Shown here: piece after piece, positions 9,001 through 15,513 of the stretch | Layout of the letters: each line of letters begins with the position of its first letter | Position numbering within the stretch: the stretch's first letter is position 1 | Translations under genes and position numbers: made by a program | Source: an uncultured bacterium | GTDB lineage: Bacteria; Verrucomicrobiota; Kiritimatiellia; CAIKKV01; CAIYGI01 | Direction of reading: 5' to 3' | DNA: 34,002 nt | Assembly: GCA_903925685.1 (NCBI GenBank) | Contig: CAIYGI010000072.1 | Span: forward strand, 1-34,002 | The notes under the pieces: generated by a model | What the model was told of the DNA's origin: nothing | Seen by the model: the letters and a program-made list of their open reading frames with translations, nothing else | The model's database searches: none

Positions 9001-12000
9001 GGCAGCGCGCCGACCTCGGGCACGACCACCAATACCGGTGTCTTTTTCGTGACGCAGGACGCGACCGTACACTGGCTCTGGAAAACCCAGTACCTGGTGA
9101 CGGCCGGCGCAGACTCCAATGGCGCCGTGTGGGGTTCCACCGGTTGGGTGGACCGCGCCGCCACCGCGCGCCTTACCGCCGTGCCGGCCGACGGATACCG
9201 CTTCCTGGGCTGGATAGGCGCTGTCGACTCCACGAACAATCCGCTCAATCTCGTTGTAACCGACGCCGTCGCGGTGGCCGCCACGTTCACAAACAATGCG
9301 CCGGATTCCTGGACCATCACCGCGTTCGCCGGTGCGCATGGCACGGTGAATCCCGCCGGCGGTATCCAGGTTGACAGCAATGGCGCCAGCTTCGCGATTA
9401 CGCCCGACGCATATTATCACGTCGCCGATTTGACGGTGGATGGTGTGTCTGTTGGCGCTGCGACGAATTACGCTTTCACCGCGGTCGACAGCAATCATAC
9501 ACTGGCGGCTGCTTTTGCGGCGGACACGCGGACGCTGGACGTCGTTGCGGATCGCGGCCAGGGCGACCCCTCCACGGGCAACCATGCGGTGGACTATGGC
9601 GCCGGACTCGCCGCGCGGGTGACCAATAGCGTGGTCTACGAGGGCGTCAACGCCACGCAATACGTGTGCGCCGGATGGGCCAGGACGGGCAGCGCGCCGG
9701 CGTCCGGCACAAACGCCAGCACTGAACTTTTCACGATTACGAACGACACAACCGTTGCCTGGTTCTGGCGGACCAATGTTTTCCTGAACGTCGCCGCCGG
9801 CAACGGCGGCAGCGTGGATGCGGCCAGCGGCTGGCGCGCGCTGGGCGCCGCCGTGACCATTACGGCCACGGCCGCCGCGCATTATGATTTCGACCATTGG
9901 GAAGGAGACACGAACGCCACCGTGTCGTTGTCCAGCAATCGCGCGACGTTTGTCATGGATCGCGCGCGCGGACCGCTGACCGCCGTTTTTTCGCCGCGGC
10001 ATTATACGTTGACCATCGGCGCACAGCCATACGGCACGCCCGACCCCGCGGCGGGCGTCACCACCAACGATTTAAATGCCGTGCTACGCTGCGGCATCTC
10101 CGGATCGCCGGTCGAACTCAGCCCGCAGACCACGCAATTCGTCTGCCTGGGCTGGACGGGAACCGGCAGTGCGCCGGCATCGGGCCCTTACACCTCCACG
10201 GTATTTCGGATGACCGCCGATTCGACGCTCGATTGGTTCTGGGCGACCAATCTGTGGCTGAGCGTGATCACCAACGGTCCTGGTATGGTGGATGTGGCAT
10301 CCGGTTGGCAGGCATTGGGGAGCAACGTGACGTTGACGGCGACTGCCGGCGCGCACTGGCATTTCTTCGAGTGGACGGGCGACATCGAAGGCGGAGGCTC
10401 GACGGGCGCGGCGCTGACCGTGCCGATGAACCATCCGCGCGCGGTGACGGCGAACTTTGCCTGGGACCAGTATACGCTGACCGTGGCGTCGCCCTGTGGC
10501 CAGACCGAACCGGCGCCGGGAGTGTACACGAACGATTACGGAACGCAGGTATCGGCCGGAGTGACCAATACGCCGTACGAAATAGCGGCGCTGGCGACGC
10601 AGTTGGTTAGTGTGGGCTGGAGCGGCACGGGCAGCGCGCCGGCCTCTGGGACGGAAACGAACACCGGATTCTTTGCGCTCACCAACGCTGCGACGGTGGA
10701 TTGGCTGTGGCATACGAATCTCTATCTGGCGGCCTCGGTGTCGGGCTTCGGCACATTGGACGTAGCCTCCGGCTGGCAGCCGCGCGGAACGACAGTGGTG
10801 GTGCGCGTGACCCCCGACTACAAGAACCATCTTGTCGGCTGGAGCGGCGGCACGAACGGCTGCGTGATGGGTTCGAACTCGATTGCCGTGCCAATGACCG
10901 CGGCGCGTCAGATCGAAGCCCTTGTGGAAACCAACAGCCAACAGAAACTGACGGTGGTATCGGACGTGGGCCAAACCGAGCCTCTGCCCGGACAGTACGA
11001 ATACGATTTCGGCGCGGAAGTGGCCAGCGGTGTGACGAATGCGATTCTGTACGCGGGGCTGGATGCCACTCAGTATGTGAGCATGGGATGGACCGGCACC
11101 GGCAGCGCGCCGGCGTCTGGCGTTGGAACGAACACCGGGAACTTTAATCTGACATTACCCTCGGTGGTGACCTGGCTCTGGCGGACCAATTATCACCTGG
11201 GCGTAACGGTTACGGGCGGCGGAACGACGGACGTCGGCATGGCGTGGGTAGAAGCTGGGACGACCGCCACCGTACACGCCGTGGCAGACCCGCACCGGCA
11301 CTTTGCCTTCTGGAGCGGCGATCTCGATGGCGCCTCGATGACGGGCGCCGTCATCAGCGTGGTCATGGACCGGCCGCGCGCAGTGACGGCGGTCTTTACC
11401 AGCAACGAGTGGTACACGTTCACGGTTGCCTCGGCCCACGGCGCGGGCGATCCGGCGCCGGGCGCGACGTCGCACGAGTGGGGCACGAGCCTGTCGGCCG
11501 GATTAACGAACGCGACGGTCTACGACGGCGTGCTGGCGACGCAGTATGTCAGCCTGGGCTGGACCGGTACCGGCAGCGCGCCGGCATCGGGAAGCAGCAC
11601 GAACACCGGTTCGTTTGCGATTACCAACGACACGACGCTCACATGGCTTTGGAAAACCAATTATTATCTTGATCTGAGCGTGGAAGGCAACGGCGGAATT
11701 AACCAAACCTCGCACTGGTGCATGCTCGGCTCCAACGTGGTTGTGCTTGCCAGCAACGATCTGCAACATGTATTCCTCGACTGGGGCGGGGATACCAACG
11801 GTTGCGGGATTACCAACAACAGCCTGACGGCGGCTATGAATCAGTTCCGCCGCATCGTGGCGCGTTTCGATGCCGTGACGGCGGAGGCTTATATCCCCGG
11901 GGCAAATGCGGTCACGTCGTCCGTGCCGATGTACCAGAACAACATCAACCTTTACCCGATACCAGGCCATCGGGACCCGGGCTTTGGAATCTGTTTCGCG

Positions 12001-13794
12001 ACCTACGTGGCCGACGTGCTGGGTTATTGGGACCGGACCACGTATACGAACAATGGCATCCAGTACTGGAACCTCGTGGATCACGGAGTGGCGCCGTTGC
12101 GCCAGCCGGTAGGCGCCGGACAGGAAGACGCCGACGTTTACGGGCTGATCCTGCCTGTCGGGACGATGTATTACACGACCAACATGCCGTCGGACGGTGG
12201 GTGGGACGATGTCGTAATCCGGCAGCAGTGCAACACCAATCTCGGTCTGGCGTTCGGTTCGACCTTGTATCCGGGTCAGATAAAGGCCTCGACTCCCGAC
12301 CAGTTTGTAACTTTGTACACGCAGATCGTGGTCGAGGTTGACGCAGGCCATCCCGTGGGAGCCGGCTTCTATGGCAGCACATATTTCGGCAGCGCCCACC
12401 AGGTGCCGGTGCTGGGTTACGTGCGTATGTCGAATATGGTTGACAGCCTGCTGTACATCCATCGTAATCAATCCCCTGCGCGCTCGGAATACATCAACTA
12501 TTTCGCCGCGTCCAGCGGCACGGAACGCGACATGGCGACGATCATTCCCGGGGGTGTTCCGGTGGACGGATATCACCGCGCCGGAATCGGAACGAACGCC
12601 GCGACGGCGGCTGCGCTAAATCCCGACGATCCATACGGATTCCGGCAGACGCATTGCTTTACCTCCACCGCTGACGCGGTCTGGATCGCCCTGACCAACC
12701 TGGCGGGCCGCCAATACACGGTGGACATCTGCCACCGCGGCACCAATGCCGACACGCTGCTGACGCTGCTGGCCGGGGATAGACAAACGGTGGTGGCGCA
12801 GGGAAGCACGCAACTGACGTGGCGCTGTTGGACGACGGGCGCCAACTACCTGGTTGTCACGCCCGGCTCCGGAGTGGCCAATGGGGCGTGGGCCTGGGCG
12901 AACTTCGATGTCGAGGTGGATTATACGAACGTTAATCCGTGGCTGGTGGTCGCGAGTCCGGTCGGCGGAACCTGGCCGACGGTTGGAACGAACGCCGGCT
13001 TCACCAACGGGGCGGTCATCTCGGCGAGCGTGACCAATAGTCCGTTCACGGTCGGCGGCGGAACCCAATACGTTTGCGCGGGCTGGACGCGGGACGGCAG
13101 TGCGCCGGGGTCGGGAACAGGCGCCAGCACAGGTCCTTTTACGCTCACCAACGATACAATCCTGGCCTGGCAGTGGACGACGAACCTGTTTTTGTTGGTG
13201 CAGACCACCAATGGCCCGGGCATCACCGATCCGACCAACGGCTGGTTCCAGTCCGGGACCAATACGCCGGTGACGGCGCAACCGGGGGACTACTATCACT
13301 TCGCAGGATGGTCGGGCGATACCAACGGGATAGTGTCGGTGGTCAGCAACCTGGTGAACGTGCCTATGACTGTTCCGCGCGTGCTGACAGCCTCATTCCA
13401 GCCCAACCTGGCGACCAACCAGACTCCCGAGTGGTGGCTGGCGGCGCATGGACTGACCAATGGAGGATTCAATGCCGGCGCCATGGACGATGCGGATGGC
13501 GACGGGATGCCGAATTGGGCGGAGTACCGGGCAGGCACGGATCCTACGAACCGGTTTTCGCTGCTGATGTTTGACAGCGTCGCTCCGGAAGCCAACAGCA
13601 CCTGGATCGTGATGCGGTGGCAAAGCGCGGGCGGCAAATCCTACCGTCTCGAACGCGGAACCAATCTGACGGACCAGGCGCCGTTCAGCACCCTTTTGCG
13701 GACAAACATCACCGCTACCGCGCCCATGAATGTTGAGACCGACAAGACAGCGGTTGGAGAAGGCCCATGGTTCTATCGGATTGAACTGGAGTAG
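6064..13794 (+). CDS. Giant secreted protein with C25 (gingipain-type) and C39-like cysteine peptidase domains and InlB-like repeats
   Basis: A 2576-residue exported protein. The GTG at 6064 gives the longest form; ATGs at 6088 and 6106 also precede the hydrophobic signal segment (WAAFCLALIWPMAGRA) and no Shine-Dalgarno site decides between them. Residues about 215-330 resemble the N-terminal region of C25 peptidases (GVYRLSAAYL, QGHDVAW). The catalytic region, about 565-930, has FFGHATTW with His793 and GLACSLNRYEYPG with Cys826. The 33-residue spacing equals that of His211 and Cys244 in gingipain RgpB. Repeats of about 155 residues follow. A C39-like papain-fold domain (about 1943-2140) has Cys1977 in GICFATYVADVLGYWD, His2112 in GSAHQVPVLGY and possibly Asn2135. 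A pre-peptidase C-terminal (PPC)-like domain (about 2188-2270), one more repeat, a calcium motif DDADGDGMPNWAEY and a terminal beta domain end the protein. No anchor or sorting signal is obvious. It probably degrades or processes extracellular protein. Confidence 0.85.
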   Translation: MRKNATIPMQDWANMSSQYLESHRAGGWRGWNRPFWAAFCLALIWPMAGRAVSVEWLGGTNLDGRVAVRWMTSDEPIELAFRVERQDADTGRFTAVLPEPLPARGSARGAIYTLIDPNAPVGVPATYRLAALLDDTNTIAFGPYPVLVPVDKLRLQSKLADTDPSTLFSATDLPLTDFELQRNQERQAELLTVQAMLAASAPGARKKMATVGVATLAGGATPLAGAGAVQRLKIGVMTTGVYRLSAAYLAAAFNLAESDLQTAIRATKVALSCQGHDVAWAADTNASAVLFYGIPAVSRYTTENIYWLSLTNGFNLLPRPTAPAAQADTNQSFLTTLHFESSNHFSYAQGRSLDGPLVVSGTLPQSSTVSLTFNLIEAVYTNATITVIPTLISRMTEASPDTHNVGVLVNRSSVTNVAWNGEALMNPVAQFSQSILSNGVNTLLLTNATRTSAGYVLYAGFDVTYWRTYRASGDALGFVPSGNTTVTIWGFTNGPPTIWDVTDPYAPSWIEGASNCFTNGAWQATFTPGAPTNRFFAFSSAGYLAPSRLKAEGAATDLCAATNGADWVMVIPPLYRLVNFRNQAERLAAWRSAQGLCTMVLDYEDLCDAFRYGLDTPFAIRDFVGASARWITPPRFLVLGGHGDYDYLWNITNQCLLPPYMVPSTDVPYSEGAGFFSADSGLVDANGDGMPDLAVGRIPAVSSNEFARFVDKVITYESPADKKMRIEVIADDPNSSSGKYAFDTGCDSMSACIPTNTYTVFKDYAYSGNFLTLRSAVTNHLWNGVGLMSFFGHATTWSIAAGSGELLNSQYDFRWPFPTIGVGLACSLNRYEYPGAVIGSNPLPSFGEVGVASTNAFSAFFACSGPADVAGDRAIGEEFYKSMFVNKAARLGEATQTAIRGYWSQLMRFQYMVEMYTLLGDPGMVIDQKRLTVSSAAGQAWPPVGSDWIGDFTNLACAVTNGVLTQGTTQLVCTGWSGAGSAPTSGTTTNTGVFFVTQDATVHWLWKTQYLVTAGADSNGAVWGSTGWVDRAATARLTAVPADGYRFLGWIGAVDSTNNPLNLVVTDAVAVAATFTNNAPDSWTITAFAGAHGTVNPAGGIQVDSNGASFAITPDAYYHVADLTVDGVSVGAATNYAFTAVDSNHTLAAAFAADTRTLDVVADRGQGDPSTGNHAVDYGAGLAARVTNSVVYEGVNATQYVCAGWARTGSAPASGTNASTELFTITNDTTVAWFWRTNVFLNVAAGNGGSVDAASGWRALGAAVTITATAAAHYDFDHWEGDTNATVSLSSNRATFVMDRARGPLTAVFSPRHYTLTIGAQPYGTPDPAAGVTTNDLNAVLRCGISGSPVELSPQTTQFVCLGWTGTGSAPASGPYTSTVFRMTADSTLDWFWATNLWLSVITNGPGMVDVASGWQALGSNVTLTATAGAHWHFFEWTGDIEGGGSTGAALTVPMNHPRAVTANFAWDQYTLTVASPCGQTEPAPGVYTNDYGTQVSAGVTNTPYEIAALATQLVSVGWSGTGSAPASGTETNTGFFALTNAATVDWLWHTNLYLAASVSGFGTLDVASGWQPRGTTVVVRVTPDYKNHLVGWSGGTNGCVMGSNSIAVPMTAARQIEALVETNSQQKLTVVSDVGQTEPLPGQYEYDFGAEVASGVTNAILYAGLDATQYVSMGWTGTGSAPASGVGTNTGNFNLTLPSVVTWLWRTNYHLGVTVTGGGTTDVGMAWVEAGTTATVHAVADPHRHFAFWSGDLDGASMTGAVISVVMDRPRAVTAVFTSNEWYTFTVASAHGAGDPAPGATSHEWGTSLSAGLTNATVYDGVLATQYVSLGWTGTGSAPASGSSTNTGSFAITNDTTLTWLWKTNYYLDLSVEGNGGINQTSHWCMLGSNVVVLASNDLQHVFLDWGGDTNGCGITNNSLTAAMNQFRRIVARFDAVTAEAYIPGANAVTSSVPMYQNNINLYPIPGHRDPGFGICFATYVADVLGYWDRTTYTNNGIQYWNLVDHGVAPLRQPVGAGQEDADVYGLILPVGTMYYTTNMPSDGGWDDVVIRQQCNTNLGLAFGSTLYPGQIKASTPDQFVTLYTQIVVEVDAGHPVGAGFYGSTYFGSAHQVPVLGYVRMSNMVDSLLYIHRNQSPARSEYINYFAASSGTERDMATIIPGGVPVDGYHRAGIGTNAATAAALNPDDPYGFRQTHCFTSTADAVWIALTNLAGRQYTVDICHRGTNADTLLTLLAGDRQTVVAQGSTQLTWRCWTTGANYLVVTPGSGVANGAWAWANFDVEVDYTNVNPWLVVASPVGGTWPTVGTNAGFTNGAVISASVTNSPFTVGGGTQYVCAGWTRDGSAPGSGTGASTGPFTLTNDTILAWQWTTNLFLLVQTTNGPGITDPTNGWFQSGTNTPVTAQPGDYYHFAGWSGDTNGIVSVVSNLVNVPMTVPRVLTASFQPNLATNQTPEWWLAAHGLTNGGFNAGAMDDADGDGMPNWAEYRAGTDPTNRFSLLMFDSVAPEANSTWIVMRWQSAGGKSYRLERGTNLTDQAPFSTLLRTNITATAPMNVETDKTAVGEGPWFYRIELE
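8851..13407 (+). repeat. Seven InlB-like protein repeats, about 465-477 bp each
   Basis: Within the giant protease, copies begin near 8851, 9532, 10000, 10470, 10945, 11413 and 12937. The last is separated from the others by the C39-like and PPC-like domains. Each copy carries a core of the form GW-x-x-x-GSAPxSG, then a TNxxxLxVxxxGxG strand, a SGW segment and a closing VPM-like strand before the next copy. A short extra unit lies at about 9301-9530. The DNA core GGCAGCGCGCCGGC or a close variant recurs at about 9001, 9688, 10165, 10630, 11101, 11572 and 13096, so spacing in the central block is 465-477 bp. Such bacterial beta repeats usually act as stalks or adhesive segments. Confidence 0.8.
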
Positions 13795-13825
13795 TGAGTA
13801 GTGAGTGGTGAGTGGTGTGTGGTAA
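13791..13825 (+). repeat. Heptanucleotide tandem repeat overlapping the protease stop codon
   Basis: Five 7-bp units run in succession: GTAGTGA, GTAGTGA, GTGGTGA, GTGGTGT, GTGGTAA. The TAG stop of the giant protease (13792-13794) lies in the first unit. TGA recurs at 13795, 13802 and 13809, so all three forward frames are closed within 17 nt. The tract lies in the 69-nt spacer before the pqqD-like gene. Confidence 0.8.
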
Positions 13826-13851
13826 AGTGTTTGGCTAAAGGTGATCGACTC

Positions 13852-13859
13852 AGGGAGGA
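13852..13859 (+). promoter_or_regulatory. Shine-Dalgarno site that fixes the pqqD-like start
   Basis: AGGGAGGA lies 4 nt before the ATG at 13864. It favours this start over the upstream in-frame GTG at 13801, whose extra residues would come from the heptanucleotide repeat. Confidence 0.7.
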
Positions 13860-13863
13860 CCAA

Positions 13864-14160
13864 ATGACAGTGGCCATCAATGAAACATACCGGCGCATGC
13901 CGCAGGTAGTGGCTCGCGAAGTGGCGGGTGAACGGCTATTGATACCGATTCACGGCAAGCTGGCGGACATGCGGCAGGTCTTTACGCTCAATGCCGTGGC
14001 GGCCCGCATCTGGGAGTGGATGGACGGCGGTAAAACGCTGGCGCAGATCGCCGCGGCGGTCGAGGAGGAATTCGAGGTGGAGCAGGGGCAGGCACAGGCC
14101 GATGTTTGCGAACTGGCCGGTGATTTATTGAAGGCGGCGTTGATCGAACCGGTGGTCTGA
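13864..14160 (+). CDS. PqqD-like RiPP recognition element protein
   Basis: A 98-residue protein of the PqqD family, which folds as a winged-helix RiPP recognition element that binds precursor leader peptides and presents them to radical SAM enzymes. Visible features are the N-terminal strand region (RMPQVVAREVAGERLLIPIHGKLAD), the family-typical LNAVAARIWEWMDGGKTLAQIAAAV, and a C-terminal helix with VCELAGDLLKAALIEPV. The length is normal for a stand-alone PqqD. The start at 13864 is set by a strong Shine-Dalgarno site. The stop is immediately followed by the ATG of the radical SAM gene, so the two are translationally coupled. PQQ synthesis itself is unlikely because no pqqA-, pqqB- or pqqC-like gene is near. 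I infer that it binds the leader of the small peptide encoded at 15247-15390. Confidence 0.88.
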   Translation: MTVAINETYRRMPQVVAREVAGERLLIPIHGKLADMRQVFTLNAVAARIWEWMDGGKTLAQIAAAVEEEFEVEQGQAQADVCELAGDLLKAALIEPVV

Positions 14161-15228
14161 ATGCAGTGCGCGGATCCAGAGCAGATGCAAGCCGGAGGAT
14201 TTTTTCCCCGGCTCGTTCGCAAGGCCGAGGCCGCCGGGGTGCCGATTTCCGGTACCTTCGACCTGACCTGGCGCTGCTGCTTTCGCTGTCTGCACTGCTA
14301 TGCCGGCCCGGCGCGCGACCGGCGCGGCGAATTGACCACGGCTGAAGCCCTGGATTTGCTGGACCAGATGGCGGCGGCAGGCTGCCTCGATCTGCTTTTC
14401 AGCGGCGGCGACCCGTTGCTGAGGCGGGATTTCGAGCGTATCTACCGCCATGCCCGCGAATGCGGGATGTTCCTCAAGGTGTTCACCAACGCCGCCCTCG
14501 TCAGCGAACGCATTGCCGACCTGTTTGCCGATTATGCGCCGGACTACGTTGAAGTATCGCTCTACGCGGCCACCGACGCCACGGCGGCCATTGTCACCGG
14601 CGACCCGCAGGGGCTGCGCCGCACACTGCGCGGCATAGACCGGCTGCGGCGGCGCGGCGTGCGGGTGCGTCTGAAATCGGTGTTGATGGCCACGAATGCC
14701 GCCGAATTTCCCGCCATCGAGGCGCTGGCCACATCGCTGGGTCTGCCCTTCAGGATGGACGTGGCGATTCTGCCGCGGCTGAACGGCGACATGGCCCCGC
14801 TGGCCCTGCGGGTGCCGGCGGAAGAAGCGGTGCGCATCGAATTCTCGGATCCCGAACGACGGCAAAAATGGGCGCGATATCTGGAGCAACTGCGTAAAAT
14901 GCCGCCCACCAACGCGCGCTTTGTCTGCAAGGCCGGCCGCACCGATTTTCATCTGGATCCCTACGGAATACTGCGTCCCTGCGTGATGTTCCCGGGTGGC
15001 GGATCCAACGCGCGCGTCCTGTCGTTTTCGGAGGCCTGGCGGCAGGTTTCGACGCTGGTTAAAAAAGCTACAATTGCAGTTGACGTTTCATGCCGGTCGT
15101 GTAACAATAATGCCTTGTCAGGTTCATGTAGTGCAGTTGCAGAGCTTGAAACCGGATTTGCGGATCGGTGTTCGGGTTATTTGTGTGACCTGGGCAGGGA
15201 GAGGGCTGATTTAGTGGGTAGTCAATGA
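14161..15228 (+). CDS. Radical SAM peptide-maturing enzyme with SPASM domain
   Basis: A 355-residue radical SAM protein. The catalytic cluster motif CxxxCxxC is Cys39-Cys43-Cys46 (WRCCFRCLHCYAG), in a segment DLTWRC typical of PqqE-like enzymes. LLFSGGDPLLRRDF supplies the SAM-contacting GGDP. The C-terminus has seven cysteines that fit a SPASM domain binding auxiliary iron-sulfur clusters: Cys256-x12-Gly-x4-Cys274 matches the classical first half, then Cys311-x2-Cys314, Cys323, Cys337 and Cys342, with wider spacing than the textbook CX2CX5CX3C. The enzyme should use a 5'-deoxyadenosyl radical to modify a peptide side chain or backbone. It begins at the base after the pqqD-like stop and ends 18 nt before the small peptide gene. 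By eye its last 180 nt are richer in A and T than the rest. The modification chemistry (thioether, C-C crosslink, epimerisation or other) cannot be read from the sequence. Confidence 0.92.
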   Translation: MQCADPEQMQAGGFFPRLVRKAEAAGVPISGTFDLTWRCCFRCLHCYAGPARDRRGELTTAEALDLLDQMAAAGCLDLLFSGGDPLLRRDFERIYRHARECGMFLKVFTNAALVSERIADLFADYAPDYVEVSLYAATDATAAIVTGDPQGLRRTLRGIDRLRRRGVRVRLKSVLMATNAAEFPAIEALATSLGLPFRMDVAILPRLNGDMAPLALRVPAEEAVRIEFSDPERRQKWARYLEQLRKMPPTNARFVCKAGRTDFHLDPYGILRPCVMFPGGGSNARVLSFSEAWRQVSTLVKKATIAVDVSCRSCNNNALSGSCSAVAELETGFADRCSGYLCDLGRERADLVGSQ

Positions 15229-15234
15229 TAATTT

Positions 15235-15240
15235 GGAGGT
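15235..15240 (+). promoter_or_regulatory. Strong Shine-Dalgarno site for the precursor-like peptide
   Basis: GGAGGT lies 6 nt before the ATG at 15247. It is one of the best ribosome binding sites in the window and is the main reason to accept this short reading frame as a gene. Confidence 0.8.
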
Positions 15241-15246
15241 GGGTGT

Positions 15247-15390
15247 ATGAAGAAGACACAGAAAGCCAAGTACGAAAAGCCCCAAGTTAAGGCCGTGGAA
15301 CTCGCCACGGAGGAAGTCCTGAGCAGCGGTTGCCGTGAGATAGATAGGTGCGACGTCAACGGTAGCTTTAAGGGCGCAGACGGCTCTTAA
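15247..15390 (+). CDS. Candidate RiPP precursor peptide, 47 residues
   Basis: This small gene encodes a lysine-rich N-terminal half (MKKTQKAKYEKPQV) and a C-terminal half with two cysteines. Tyr9-x2-Pro12-x-Val14 matches the YxxPxL-type leader motif that lasso peptide recognition proteins bind. Residues 15-25 form an acidic, probably helical stretch (KAVELATEEVL). The likely core begins near Ser26: SSGCREIDRCDVNG and then SFKGADGS, with Cys29 and Cys35 spaced CX5C and a C-terminal Ser47. There is no Gly-Gly cleavage site, no PqqA-type Glu-x3-Tyr and no MftA-type Val-Tyr end. It lies just after the pqqD-like and radical SAM genes and is followed by two hairpins and an HprK-like kinase gene. 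I infer that it is the substrate of both enzymes; the mature product is unknown. It is too short to appear in many automatic annotations. Confidence 0.8.
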   Translation: MKKTQKAKYEKPQVKAVELATEEVLSSGCREIDRCDVNGSFKGADGS

Positions 15391-15418
15391 GCCCGGTTCA
15401 GTTCTTGCGGCGAGTTTG

Positions 15419-15444
15419 CCGGACGTGGAAGTGGTCCGGTTTTG
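15419..15444 (+). terminator. First hairpin after the precursor-like peptide gene
   Basis: CCGGAC at 15419-15424 and GTCCGG at 15434-15439 form a perfect 6-bp stem with a 9-nt loop, followed by TTTTG. It may act as a weak intrinsic terminator or 3' stabiliser 28 nt after the peptide stop. Confidence 0.4.
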
Positions 15445-15452
15445 AGTTTGCG

Positions 15453-15489
15453 AACCGTTTGCGAAGAAAATTCGCAAACGGTTTTCTTT
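15453..15489 (+). terminator. Strong hairpin (13-bp stem) between peptide and kinase genes
   Basis: AACCGTTTGCGAA at 15453-15465 pairs perfectly with TTCGCAAACGGTT at 15471-15483 across a GAAAA loop, and TTCTTT follows. This is the most stable-looking hairpin noticed in the window. It probably ends or attenuates the pqqD-radical SAM-peptide transcript, so that the kinase and downstream genes are made at a lower level. An in-frame TTG at 15442 would place this hairpin inside the kinase gene, which argues for the later GTG start. Confidence 0.65.
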
Positions 15490-15513
15490 ACCATTGTTGT
15501 CAAGGGGCGCATT

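Noticed and set aside
8032-10002. Long minus-strand open frame (656 codons) opposite the giant protease
   Set aside because: It has no recognisable domain and a low-complexity Arg/Gly/His-rich composition. It lies opposite a well-supported gene in GC-rich DNA, where antisense frames stay open by codon bias.
13791-13825. CRISPR array or phage attachment site
   Set aside because: The repeat units are only 7 bp with no spacers, and no cas, integrase or phage genes are nearby.
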